From Streptomyces sp. NBS 14/10 (GTDB lineage: Bacteria; Actinomycetota; Actinomycetes; Streptomycetales; Streptomycetaceae), in assembly GCF_002224125.1 (NCBI RefSeq), contig NZ_NCSM01000066.1, forward strand, positions 41,731-105,730: DNA of 64,000 nucleotides, in the 5' to 3' direction. Of this stretch, positions 7,579 to 15,763 are shown piece after piece. A program made the translations under genes and the position numbers. The notes under the pieces are model-generated. The model was not told where the DNA came from. It ran no database searches and saw only the letters and a program-made list of their open reading frames with translations. Within the stretch, counting starts at the first letter, position 1; each line of letters begins with the position of its first letter.

Positions 7579-8481
7579 TCAGTAGACGCTCACGCCGTAC
7601 GCGTTCAGCGCCTCGACGACCGGCTGGAAGAAGGTCGTACCGCCGGAGGTGCAGTTACCGCTGCCGCCGGAGGTGAGGCCGAGGGCGGTGCTGCCGGCGT
7701 ACAGCGGGCCGCCGCTGTCGCCGGGCTCGGCGCAGACGGTGGTCTGGATCATGCCGTAGACGACGTCACCGTTACCGTAGTTCACCGTGGCGTTCAGCGC
7801 GGTGACCCGGCCGCTGTGGATGCCGGTGGTGGAGCCGCGGCGGGTGACCGTCTGGCCGACGGTGGGGTTCGCGGCGCTGGTGATGTCCTGGCTGCCGACG
7901 GTGCCGGCGGGGGTCACCGAGCCGCTGTACCGGACCAGACCGTAGTCGTTGGTCGGGAAGCTGGAGCCGGCGGTGGGGCCAATGGTCGTGGTGTGGCCGG
8001 AGTTGCTCCACCAGGTGCCCGCGCCGTCGGTGCAGTGACCGGCGGTGACGAAGTAGTTGGCGCCACTGCTGTTGCGCACGTTGAAGCCGAGGGAGCAGCG
8101 CCAGCTACTCGCGTAGATCGCGTCTCCGCCGGAGATCAGCTTGTTTATCTTGCCCGGGGTGCGCTTGATCTCGATCGCGTCGGCGTTCGCGCCGGCGGTG
8201 CTCTTGATCTTGGAGATCTCGGCCTGCGAGACGGTGCTGTCGGCGGTGACCACAAGGGTGTTGGTCGCCTTGTCGACATACCAGGCGGTGCCCGCGACGT
8301 CGGCCTCGAGCACGGCGCCGCCGGCCGCCTTGGCCTCGGCCGCGGTGGTCTTGGGAGGCGCGTCGTTTCCGGCGTAGGCGGGGGCGGCGAGTGCCGTCCC
8401 GGCCACCAGGGCCGAGGTGGCGGCCACCAGGGCGAGGCGTCTCGCGTGCTTGCTGTGGGGGGCGTTGCGCTTGATCCTCAA
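7579..8481 (-). CDS. sprB: Streptogrisin B-like secreted serine protease
   Basis: 300-aa preproenzyme. Signal peptide ([15 protein letters not shown] plus hydrophobic core ending AYAG), propeptide to about residue 115, then ISGGDAIY opens a 185-residue mature domain, the same length as SGPB, ending AYGVSVY as SGPB does. Triad: His about 149 (TAGHC), Asp about 179 (NDYGLV), Ser about 256 (GDSGGP). S1-pocket sequence [10 protein letters not shown] indicates chymotrypsin-like preference. TTG 8481 follows GGAGG with a 5-nt spacer; the longer open frame upstream has no signal peptide. The propeptide is shorter than in the paralogue at 1250-2323. The gene symbol rests on family resemblance only. 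Confidence 0.93.
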   Translation of the reverse strand: MRIKRNAPHSKHARRLALVAATSALVAGTALAAPAYAGNDAPPKTTAAEAKAAGGAVLEADVAGTAWYVDKATNTLVVTADSTVSQAEISKIKSTAGANADAIEIKRTPGKINKLISGGDAIYASSWRCSLGFNVRNSSGANYFVTAGHCTDGAGTWWSNSGHTTTIGPTAGSSFPTNDYGLVRYSGSVTPAGTVGSQDITSAANPTVGQTVTRRGSTTGIHSGRVTALNATVNYGNGDVVYGMIQTTVCAEPGDSGGPLYAGSTALGLTSGGSGNCTSGGTTFFQPVVEALNAYGVSVY

Positions 8482-8670
8482 CTCTTCCTCCGGGGGAATC
8501 GGGGGTCCGCTTGGGTGGGCAGGCCCGTGAGGCGCAGTCAATGAGCACACGGACGGGAACGCCGCGGTCGTTTCCGTCGTGCTCCTGACAAGCGCTCCCG
8601 GAAGTATTCGTGGAGTCAACCAAGGTGCGCAAGAGGTCAATTAAAAAAGTCGTCGGCGCAAGTCGCATGG

Positions 8671-8695
8671 CCCCGGCGGCTTCCGGCCACCGGGG
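8671..8695 (-). terminator. Probable terminator of the monooxygenase operon
   Basis: CCCCGGCGG pairs with CCACCGGGG (one G-U) over a 7-nt loop, 50 bp past the last gene; on the minus strand a T-run (TTTTTTAATT) follows about 20 nt later. Confidence 0.6.
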
Positions 8696-8743
8696 CTGTG
8701 CACCCATCCCCTTGGGTAGCTGGTTGGACGAGTCGGCGGGGGA

Positions 8744-10084
8744 TCAGGTTCCACCCTCTGCCGGCGACTTCGCCCGGGGCCGTGAAAGACCGAGATGTTC
8801 GCGCAGCGTTCTCCCCTCGTACCGGGTCCGGAACGCACCGCGCTCCTGGAGCAGCGGCACCACCCGGTCGACGAACTCGTCGAGCCCGCCCGGGGTCAGA
8901 TGCGGTACGAGGATGAAGCCGTCGGCGGCCCCGGCCCGTACGAAAGCGGCCATCTCCTCGGCGACCGCCTCCGGTGTGCCGATGAAGGACTGCCGTCCGG
9001 TCGCCTCGATGACGGTCTGCCGGATGGACAGCCCCTTCTCCTCCGACAGCGCCCGCCACTTGGCGGCCAGGGCGGCCGGATCGCCATGCCGCACCCGGCC
9101 CTGGACCCGCCCGGAGTCGGGGTCCGGATCGATGTCCGGAAGCGGCCCGTCCGGGTCGTAGCCGGACAGGTCGACGCCCCAGATCTGCTCCAGGGTGAGG
9201 ATCGCGGTCTGCGGGGAGACCTGCTGCCGGCGGATCTCGGCGGCCCTCTCCTGCGCCTCGGCCGCGGTGTCTCCCAGCACGAAGGTCACCCCGGGCATGA
9301 TCTTCAGATCCAGGGGCGCGCGACCGTGGTCGGCCAGCCGCCGCTTGACGTCGGCGTAGAAGGCGCGGCCCGACTCCAGCGTGCCGTGCCGGGTGAAGAT
9401 GATGTCGGCGGCGGACGCGGCGAACTCGCGCCCCTCGTCGGAGTCCCCGGCCTGGATGATCACGGGGTGGCCCTGCGGGCTCCGCGGCACGCCGAACCGC
9501 CCCGAGATCCGGAACTGCGGCCCGGCGTGGTCGAAGGTGCCGGAGACGCCGGGGGCGCCGGAGGCGCCGCCGTCCGGCCAGGAGTCCCACAGCTCGCGCG
9601 CCGTGGCGACGAACTCCGCGGCCCGGGTGTAGCGGTCGGCCCGGTCGAGATAGCCGCCGCGCCTGAAGTTCTCGCCGGTGAAGGCGTCGGAGGAGGTGAC
9701 CACGTTCCAGGCCGCGCGGCCGCCGCTGAGGTGGTCGAGCGAGGCCAGCCGGCGGGCGAGCTCGTACGGCTCGTTGAAGGTCGCGTTGACCGTGGCGGCC
9801 AGGCCCAGCCGCTCGGTGACGGCGGCCAGCGCGTTCAGCACCGTGATCGACTCCGGTCGGCCGACCACATCGAGGTCGTGGATGCGGCCGTTGTGCTCGC
9901 GCAGCCGCAGCCCCTCGGCGAGGAAGAAGAAGTCGAACAGACCGCGCTCGGCGGTGCGCGCGAGGTGTTCGAAGGAGGAGAACTCGATCTGGCTCCCGGA
10001 CCGCGGATCAGCCCAGACGGTGGTGTTGTTGACCCCTGGGAAGTGCGCTGCCAGGTGCATCGTCTTCCTCGTCCCCTCGCTCAT
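8744..10084 (-). CDS. NtaA/DmoA-family FMN-dependent monooxygenase
   Basis: 446-aa luciferase-fold monooxygenase of the nitrilotriacetate monooxygenase type. Visible blocks are MHLAAHFPGVNNTTVWADPR, FFLAEGLRLRE, HLSGGRAAWNVVTSSD, GENFRRGG, RFGVPRSPQGHPVIIQAGDS and TPGGLDEFVDRVVPLLQERG, all in family order. It would use FMNH2 from a separate reductase to oxygenate a small sulfur or amine compound. ATG 10084 overlaps the upstream gene stop by ATGA. Third gene of a co-directional trio; no transporter or reductase is adjacent, so the substrate is open. Confidence 0.9.
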   Translation of the reverse strand: MSEGTRKTMHLAAHFPGVNNTTVWADPRSGSQIEFSSFEHLARTAERGLFDFFFLAEGLRLREHNGRIHDLDVVGRPESITVLNALAAVTERLGLAATVNATFNEPYELARRLASLDHLSGGRAAWNVVTSSDAFTGENFRRGGYLDRADRYTRAAEFVATARELWDSWPDGGASGAPGVSGTFDHAGPQFRISGRFGVPRSPQGHPVIIQAGDSDEGREFAASAADIIFTRHGTLESGRAFYADVKRRLADHGRAPLDLKIMPGVTFVLGDTAAEAQERAAEIRRQQVSPQTAILTLEQIWGVDLSGYDPDGPLPDIDPDPDSGRVQGRVRHGDPAALAAKWRALSEEKGLSIRQTVIEATGRQSFIGTPEAVAEEMAAFVRAGAADGFILVPHLTPGGLDEFVDRVVPLLQERGAFRTRYEGRTLREHLGLSRPRAKSPAEGGT

Positions 10085-11250
10085 CGGACCGTCTCCCTCG
10101 GCTGCGCGTTCGGCCGCGCGTATCGGTTGGCCGGGCGGGTCAGGCCCAGGTGGTCGCGGAGTGTGGTGCCGGGGTAGAAGGTGCGGAAGAGCCCGCGGTG
10201 CTGGAGCAGCGCCACCGTGCCGTTGACGAAACGCTCCAGGTCGAGGCGCGGTACGACGGGCGTGATGTGGAAGCCGTCGACGGCCCCCGCCTGGTGCCAG
10301 CGCGCGATCAGCTCCGCGAGGTCGACCGGGCCGCCGCGGTACAGCGGGAGCCCGTCGGCCCGTACCGCCAGCGGGCCGCTGGGCGGCGGGAGTTCGGAGG
10401 CCGGTTCGCCCTCGCACAGGTCGACCGCGAGGGCGGCGAGCACGGTGAGCGCGTCCTGGTCGCGGCCGTACGCCACCGCGCGCCGCCGCAGCTCGTCGCG
10501 GATCGCACCGGCCGCCTTGGGCGTGGCGGCCCGTACGTACGCCACATCGGCGTGCCGGGCCGCGGTCCGCCGGGCGACCGGGTCGGTGGCGTCGGCCACG
10601 ACGACCGGGTGGCCCTGGGGCGGCCTGGGCACGATGGACGGGCCGCGCACGCTGAACCGGGCGGACTCGAAGTCGACATAGTGCAGTTTGTCGCGGTCGA
10701 CGAAGCGGCCCGTGGCCTCATCGCGGATCTCGGCGTCGTCCTCCCAGCTGTCCCACAGCCGGGCCGCGACGTCCGCGACCTCCCCGGCCTCCGCCCACAG
10801 CTCCTCGGCGGGGGCGGCGGTGCGGCGGCCGATCAGCCGGGCCTCCGCCTCGGTCGGCGACACCTCGGCCCGCCAACCCGCCCGGCCGTGGCTGACCCAG
10901 TCCAAGGTGGCCACGGCGCAGGAGAGGTGGAACGGCTCGGTGTGGGTGGTGGTGACGGTCGGCACCAGGCCGATCCGCCCGGTGTCGGGCGCCACGCGCG
11001 AGAGCACCGCGAGCGCGTCGAGCCTGCCCTGCCCCTCCTCCGGTGGGCCCAGGGAGTCGTCCAGGGTGATGAAGTCGAGCATGCCGCCCTCGGCGAGGCG
11101 CGCGAGCTCGACGAAGTACGGCGCCCCGTACTGCCCGGCGCCGTCGACGGCGGCGGCCAGGTGGAGCAGACGGGGCCGGGGCGCGGGGCGGGCCCCGTGG
11201 GGGTACGGGGCGCGGCGGTGCGGGGCGGGAGGCGGCTGGGATTCGGCCAT
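10081..11250 (-). CDS. LLM-class flavin-dependent oxidoreductase
   Basis: 389-aa bacterial luciferase-like protein, divergent from its neighbour but ending with the same C-terminal signature (FVNGTVALLQHRGLFRTFYP, LRDHLGL). LDFITLDDSLGPP, VSHGRAGWRAEVSPTE and PRPPQGHPVVVADATDP mark the TIM-barrel FMN enzyme. The N-terminal 25 residues are Pro/Arg-rich. It lies 33 bp after the FAD-binding gene and overlaps the NtaA-like gene by 4 bp, so the two flavin monooxygenases are probably co-translated and may form a heteromer or act in sequence. Confidence 0.87.
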   Translation of the reverse strand: MAESQPPPAPHRRAPYPHGARPAPRPRLLHLAAAVDGAGQYGAPYFVELARLAEGGMLDFITLDDSLGPPEEGQGRLDALAVLSRVAPDTGRIGLVPTVTTTHTEPFHLSCAVATLDWVSHGRAGWRAEVSPTEAEARLIGRRTAAPAEELWAEAGEVADVAARLWDSWEDDAEIRDEATGRFVDRDKLHYVDFESARFSVRGPSIVPRPPQGHPVVVADATDPVARRTAARHADVAYVRAATPKAAGAIRDELRRRAVAYGRDQDALTVLAALAVDLCEGEPASELPPPSGPLAVRADGLPLYRGGPVDLAELIARWHQAGAVDGFHITPVVPRLDLERFVNGTVALLQHRGLFRTFYPGTTLRDHLGLTRPANRYARPNAQPRETVR

Positions 11251-11283
11251 GGTCAGGGGCCTTCCTGGTGAGGGGTCGACGGT

Positions 11284-13353
11284 TCAGCGGGCCTGGGCTC
11301 GGACAGTGAGCGAGGCGTGCGGGGCGCCTGGGGTGTGCGAGGCCTGCGGGGCCTGCACGGTCTGCGGGGCCTGCGGGGCCTGCACGGTCTGCGGGGCCTG
11401 CGGTGCCTGCGAGGCCTGCACGGTCTGCGGGGCCTGCGGTGCCTGCGGGGTCTGCGGGGCGCACGGGGCCTGCGGGGACAGGGAACGGAGCAGCGACAGC
11501 AGGGCGCGCGCCGTCGCGTCGTTCTGGCGGAAGACGGGCGCGTTCGTACGGGGCCGGGCGAACCCCCCGGAGCCGCGGGCGTCGGTGTGCGGGCCGAGCG
11601 CGAAGCGGCGCGGGTGGGGGCGGCCGGCCCGGTCCAGGATCCGGCCGTCGTCGGGGCTGACGGCGAGCAGCCCGGCGGGGGTGGCGGCGGCGCCGTCCCG
11701 GTGCAGCGAGCGCAGCAGCGCGTCACGGGTGTGCGCCACGGTCGGCTCGGGCAGCCGGGCCTCGACCAGCGCACGGGCCTCCACCGCCGGGCCCGCCACC
11801 CCGGCGCCGCTCGCCCGGAAGACCTTGCGCAGCGGATCGGCGACCACCCGCAGCTCCGGGCCGAGGAAGCGCACCACGCCTGCGCGGGAGAGCGCGAGCA
11901 GTTGGCGCAGCCGGGGGCCGGGCGGGCCGGAGGCGAGGTAGCTGAAGAAGCCGTGCCATTGGCCGCCGATGTCGCCGAGCCGCATCAGCTGGCCGTATAC
12001 GGACAGCAGGGCGAGGAAGACCGCGAGGTCGGGGCTGTGGCCGGGGTCGTGGCGGCGGGCGAGATCGGCCTCGATATGCGCGCGCAGGTCCTGCTGCAGT
12101 GCCTCGTGGCTCGCGAACCGCCGCCCGGCCAGGGGCCGGTCGAGGGCGTCGAGGTCGAGCCGGTCCGCCGGGTCGGGGACGGCGGCCGCGACCAGGGCGC
12201 GCAGTTCGGGGCCGCCGGGCGGGCAGGCGGCGTAGCGCTCCTCGAAGTCGGGCCAGGGCATGGCGGTACGGTCGGCATGGGCCGTGAACAGCCGGTGGTA
12301 GTGGGCGAAGCCGAGCTCCTTGGCGATCAGCGGCCAGATGTCGCGGCGGTAGTCGGGCCGGCCGGGGCGCCGCAGCAACTCCTCGACCTGGGCCGGTCCG
12401 AAGAAGCGGGGCAGCGGTGGGCGTTCGCCCAGCCAGCCGTAGCCGATCTTGGCGCGGTACGGGACGCCGCGCCGCGAGCCGACGTGGAGCACCGGCTCGC
12501 GGCCGGAGGGCCGGTACGTCAGCTCCCCGTCACCGGTCTCCTCGTACGCCCCGCCGCGCCCCTCGGTGAGCAGAACCATCAGGTCCACGAAGGCGAGCCC
12601 GAAGCCGCGCACGATCACCGGCTCGCCGGGGCGCAGTCGGCTCAGGTCGCTGTCGGCGGTGAACTCCGGCGGCAGGTGGACGAGTCCGTGTTCGGCGGCG
12701 AAGGCGGCCAGCGCCCGCTGCTCCTGGTCGGGTTCGGCGTCGAGGTGGCCGAGGGCGAGCACGACGGCGTCGGCGGCCAGCGGGGTGGTCCGCCCCTCCA
12801 GCCACACCTGCTGCACCCCGTCGCGCGGGCCGGTGATCCGTACGGCGCGGCAGCGGTGCCGGTGGACCGTGACGGCGGGCGGCAGGGCGGCCACCGCGCG
12901 CTGGTGCACCCAGGCCAGATACGCGCTCTGCAGCCGTCTGCTGGCGAAGCCACGGCCGGTCAGCGCGGCGGCTTCGGAGGCGAGTTCGGGGGAAAGGCCA
13001 GGGGAAAGGTCAGGCGAAAGCTCGGGGAGCGCCCCGGCGCGGGCGCGCTCCGCCCACTCAGCGAGGGAAGGTCCGGGGCGGACCGGGCCGTCCTGCTCGA
13101 CGGTCTCGTCCGAGAACACGGTGACGTCCTCGGCCATGGAGTTCATCCACAGCAGCGGGGACTGGTCCGGGCGCCAGATCCGGCCGCCGCCGGGCGGATG
13201 CGGATCGACCAGGTGCAGTTCGAGAGGGGCGGCCTCGCCGTACAGCTCGGGGGCGTTGGCGGCGATGCGCTCCACGAGGCCGGTGCCGCGGGGGCCCGCG
13301 CCGACGATCACAAGGGCGGGGGGTCGGGAGGGAAGGTCCGGTCGCACGGACAT
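11284..13353 (-). CDS. FAD/NAD(P)-binding protein with repeat tail
   Basis: 689-aa protein. The N-terminal LVIVGAGPRGTGLVERIA is a Rossmann FAD motif of the NAD_binding_9 (HI0933-unlike, FAD-NAD(P)) family; LWMNSMAEDVTVFSD and later VIVRGFGLAFVDLMVLLTEG are typical of it. Residues about 630-689 are a Gln/Ala/Pro/Thr/Val repeat (QAPQTVQ units) from a DNA tandem repeat. It heads the operon with the two luciferase-type monooxygenases, which supports a redox role on the same substrate. Start ATG 13353 follows GGAAGG-like sequence. No membrane segment. Confidence 0.85.
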   Translation of the reverse strand: MSVRPDLPSRPPALVIVGAGPRGTGLVERIAANAPELYGEAAPLELHLVDPHPPGGGRIWRPDQSPLLWMNSMAEDVTVFSDETVEQDGPVRPGPSLAEWAERARAGALPELSPDLSPGLSPELASEAAALTGRGFASRRLQSAYLAWVHQRAVAALPPAVTVHRHRCRAVRITGPRDGVQQVWLEGRTTPLAADAVVLALGHLDAEPDQEQRALAAFAAEHGLVHLPPEFTADSDLSRLRPGEPVIVRGFGLAFVDLMVLLTEGRGGAYEETGDGELTYRPSGREPVLHVGSRRGVPYRAKIGYGWLGERPPLPRFFGPAQVEELLRRPGRPDYRRDIWPLIAKELGFAHYHRLFTAHADRTAMPWPDFEERYAACPPGGPELRALVAAAVPDPADRLDLDALDRPLAGRRFASHEALQQDLRAHIEADLARRHDPGHSPDLAVFLALLSVYGQLMRLGDIGGQWHGFFSYLASGPPGPRLRQLLALSRAGVVRFLGPELRVVADPLRKVFRASGAGVAGPAVEARALVEARLPEPTVAHTRDALLRSLHRDGAAATPAGLLAVSPDDGRILDRAGRPHPRRFALGPHTDARGSGGFARPRTNAPVFRQNDATARALLSLLRSLSPQAPCAPQTPQAPQAPQTVQASQAPQAPQTVQAPQAPQTVQAPQASHTPGAPHASLTVRAQAR
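11330..11475. repeat. In-gene tandem repeat coding QAPQTVQ
   Basis: Repeats of GGCCTGCGGGGCCTGCACGG and shorter variants fill this stretch; translated on the minus strand they give the C-terminal QAPQTVQ/QASQAPQ tail. Confidence 0.85.
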
Positions 13354-13434
13354 GCGGAAGGCTCCGTCGGTTCGTCACCGAACACGCCAGTGGCCTTCAC
13401 ACCCGGCCGCGCCCCTCAGCACAGCCTGTTGCCG

Positions 13435-13465
13435 AGGCTAAGCCGTCCCCACGACCCGTTGTCAA
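13435..13465 (-). promoter_or_regulatory. Candidate promoter of the monooxygenase operon
   Basis: TTGACA (13460-13465 on the minus strand) is followed after 19 nt by TAGCCT (13435-13440). The -35 is perfect; spacing is long. About 80 nt of leader precede the start codon. Confidence 0.45.
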
Positions 13466-13537
13466 GGTTGTCCGAACTGTGGGCGGCGCGTCTCATGGCC
13501 AGTTGACGCGGAACCGCAAGGCTGTTCCACTTGGGCC

Positions 13538-13627
13538 ATGCAGCCACGTCAGCGACTGATCACGCGCGGACACATCGACTTCGGTCGGGTGTGGTCCGCG
13601 TCCTGTTCGGGTTCCTGTACGGGCTGA
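13538..13627 (+). CDS. Cys-containing leader peptide of the sulfur-gene type (29 aa)
   Basis: ATG 13538 to TGA 13627 encodes MQPRQRLITRGHIDFGRVWS followed by ASCSGSCTG. This fits the short actinobacterial leader peptides with an Arg-His-(Val/Ile)-Asp-(Leu/Phe)-x-Arg-Val-x-Ser-Ala core followed by cysteine, which precede sulfur-assimilation genes and are thought to sense cysteine supply by attenuation. Here no plus-strand gene follows until the sepF paralogue 1.7 kb away, across a minus-strand gene, so the leader seems orphaned, or it works with the divergent flavin monooxygenase operon. Too short for standard gene calling. Confidence 0.6.
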   Translation: MQPRQRLITRGHIDFGRVWSASCSGSCTG

Positions 13628-13795
13628 CCGCCGCCTCCGCCACCTAGGCGTTCCGAGGCTTTCTCATCTGCTCCGGCTGCCCGCCGCCGCCCGCTGTCCG
13701 GGTTCGGCGCCCGCCTTACCCATTCCCCCAGTTCACTCAGCACGCACCTTCACCCACGCTTCAGCGCTTCCCCTCCCCTCGCGCTTTCAGCCCGC
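13628..13795. other. Leader-peptide downstream region
   Basis: Pyrimidine-rich on the plus strand, with no start, no conserved frame and no clear hairpin; it could hold a decayed gene formerly behind the leader peptide and the end of the DUF5685 transcript. Confidence 0.35.
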
Positions 13796-15070
13796 CTAGC
13801 AATCACAGCTGCAGTCACAGCAGTCGCAGCTACAGCAGTTACCACAACAATCGCCACAGTCACAGCAGTCACAGCAGTCGCTGCAGTCATCGCACTTATG
13901 GCACCAGCCCTCGCGCGGCTCCCCGGTCCACGGGTCGTCGTACGGGTTCTTGCAGCACACCTGGCAGGTGCAGAAGAGCCCGGCCCACACCGCGCAACCG
14001 GCTATCAGCCCGCGCCGCCTGCGGTTCGGCGGCTCGGGCGGGGCGCCCCCGGGGCCGCCCGGGCCGGGCCCGTACGGGTTGTTGATCCAGGGCGACTGCG
14101 GCGGCGGCGCACCCTGCGCGGCGTACGGAGCGTCCGGGGCATGCGCGGCGTGCGGGGCATGCGCGGCGTGCGGGGCATGCGCGGCGCTCCCGGCGGACGG
14201 CCCGTGCGAGCAGGACGTGGTGCCGAACGCCCGGTCCACCGCGCGCCGCAGCTCATGTGCCAGCAGCACATGGGCGAGCTTGCCGTTCTCGAACTCCGCC
14301 TCGCGCAGCGCGAGACGCACCCCGTGCACCGCGTCGTCGCACAGCCTGCGCACCTCGGCCAGGTCCGTACCGGTGGCCGTGATCGGGTTCCAGGCCCCGG
14401 CCGCGGTGTCCTCCGCCAGGTCCTCCACCGCGTCCAGCAGATGCGCGAGCCGGCCGAACAGCCGCCCCGCCTCCTCCAGCGGCGCCCGGTTGCCGGGCCG
14501 CTCGGCCAGTACGGCGGTGTATCCGAAGGCCGCGGCGGTCGCGGTCTCGGTCGGCTCGGTGACGGCCAGCAGCGGGGTGCCGAGGCCCGCCGCCCGCTCT
14601 ATCCCCTCCTGACGGCCGACCGCGTCCAGCAGCACGGCCGTGTCGAAGCCGAGCTCCGCACCGCTGCGGGCGCCCGCCCGGTCCCATCCGGCGGCGACCC
14701 GACGGGCGGCCACGGCGACCGGCCGGCGCGCCAACGCCCCGTCCCCGTCGGCCACATGGTCGCGTATCTTCGCCGAGGCCAGCACCAGGGAGACGGTGGC
14801 CGCCAGCCGCGCGCCCTCGCCCTGGGCGACCGGCGCGCTCCGCATTCCGCGCAGCGGACAGGGCCCGGCGGTGCGCCGCCATCCCTCCGTACGCCGCGAC
14901 TGGGCCTCCACGAGCACCGAGATGACGAGTCCGTCGTAATTGGTGGCGACCCGCGCGAACTGGCCACGGGCTCCGCGCAACGCGAGGCACAACCCGCACA
15001 GATGCGCCATCCACTCCGTGCGCAGGTTTTCCGACAGCCGATGCCGGCAAGGGCGGATAATGCCAAACAA
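13796..15070 (-). CDS. DUF5685 family protein with Cys-rich tail
   Basis: 424-aa protein of a family common in Streptomyces. N-terminus LFGIIRPCRHRLSENLR and CGLCLALRGARGQFARVATN is typical. Helical domain to about residue 290, then an Ala/His/Pro repeat (HAPHAAHAPHAAHAPDAP), a Pro/Gly stretch, a short hydrophobic segment (GLIAGCAVWAGLFCTC) and a tail where 18 of the last 35 residues are Cys, alternating with Asp and Ser. The tail may bind metal. TTG 15070 is taken as start behind GGGGAG, spacer 4 nt. Function unknown. Divergent from the sepF paralogue. Confidence 0.85.
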   Translation of the reverse strand: MFGIIRPCRHRLSENLRTEWMAHLCGLCLALRGARGQFARVATNYDGLVISVLVEAQSRRTEGWRRTAGPCPLRGMRSAPVAQGEGARLAATVSLVLASAKIRDHVADGDGALARRPVAVAARRVAAGWDRAGARSGAELGFDTAVLLDAVGRQEGIERAAGLGTPLLAVTEPTETATAAAFGYTAVLAERPGNRAPLEEAGRLFGRLAHLLDAVEDLAEDTAAGAWNPITATGTDLAEVRRLCDDAVHGVRLALREAEFENGKLAHVLLAHELRRAVDRAFGTTSCSHGPSAGSAAHAPHAAHAPHAAHAPDAPYAAQGAPPPQSPWINNPYGPGPGGPGGAPPEPPNRRRRGLIAGCAVWAGLFCTCQVCCKNPYDDPWTGEPREGWCHKCDDCSDCCDCCDCGDCCGNCCSCDCCDCSCDC

Positions 15071-15307
15071 CTTTCTCCCCGTTCACCCATACGTCCCCGG
15101 CGTCACCCGTCCGGCCCGGCGGAGTCTACCCATCGCCTCGTCAGGGCCTGCTAGCAGGAGGAACTCTGATTCGTCGCCATACGTTGTGCACCAGTACCGT
15201 CACGAATCCCCTGTGCGGCCGCAATCCACGTGGCACACCTTCTGCATCATGGACGACGATAGAGGGGGCAGGTGCAGTACAGAGAGCGGCAGTGAAAGGA
15301 GGCGTCC
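15071..15307. other. Divergent promoter region of DUF5685 and sepF paralogue
   Basis: Holds start signals of both genes; GAAAGGAGG sits 6 nt before the sepF-like ATG. I see no clear operator. Confidence 0.4.
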
Positions 15308-15739
15308 ATGGGATCGGTGCGCAAGGCGAGTGCTTGGCTTGGCCTCGTCGACGACAGCGATGACGAGCGCTACTACGACGACGACTACGCCGAGGGACCC
15401 GAGCCCGGCGACGCCTGGGTGACCGACCCGCGGGTGCGGGTGGCCGACCAGGCCGCGCGGGACGAGGGCACCCGTATCGCCACGGTCACCCCCGAGAGCT
15501 TCCGGGACGCGCGCGGCATCGGCGAGATGTTCCGGGAGGGCGTGCCGGTCATCGTCAACCTCACGACCATGGAGGCCGCCGACGCCAAGCGCGTGGTCGA
15601 CTTCGCGGCCGGGCTGATCTTCGGGCTGCGCGGCTCGATCGACCGCGTGGCCAACCGCGTCTTTCTGCTGACGCCGCCGGACTACGAAGTCCTCAGCGCC
15701 AACAGACACCACGCCACCGGCTTCTTCAACCAGAGCTAG
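15308..15739 (+). CDS. SepF-like cell division protein (short paralogue)
   Basis: 143-aa protein. [16 protein letters not shown] is the membrane-tip amphipathic start of SepF; an acidic linker ([13 protein letters not shown]) and then the SepF core with [40 protein letters not shown] and [11 protein letters not shown] follow. SepF anchors FtsZ to the membrane. The ftsZ cluster is not here and the protein is shorter than the main SepF (about 210 aa), so it corresponds to the SepF-like proteins SflA/SflB that Streptomyces carries in addition. Strong Shine-Dalgarno GAAAGGAGG. Convergent with the acyl-CoA dehydrogenase gene, only 24 bp apart. Confidence 0.9.
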   Translation: MGSVRKASAWLGLVDDSDDERYYDDDYAEGPEPGDAWVTDPRVRVADQAARDEGTRIATVTPESFRDARGIGEMFREGVPVIVNLTTMEAADAKRVVDFAAGLIFGLRGSIDRVANRVFLLTPPDYEVLSANRHHATGFFNQS

Positions 15740-15763
15740 GCAAGGCCGCTCACCGGAACTCGC

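Noticed and set aside
11317-13506. 729-codon plus-strand frame
   Set aside because: Antisense shadow of the FAD-binding gene; low-complexity Gly/Arg/Ala product.
13549-13743. 64-codon minus-strand frame
   Set aside because: No ribosome site, poor codon bias and it overlaps the leader peptide.
15231-15248. TGGCAC...TGCA pattern like a sigma-54 promoter before the sepF paralogue
   Set aside because: Streptomyces lack sigma-54, so it is coincidence.
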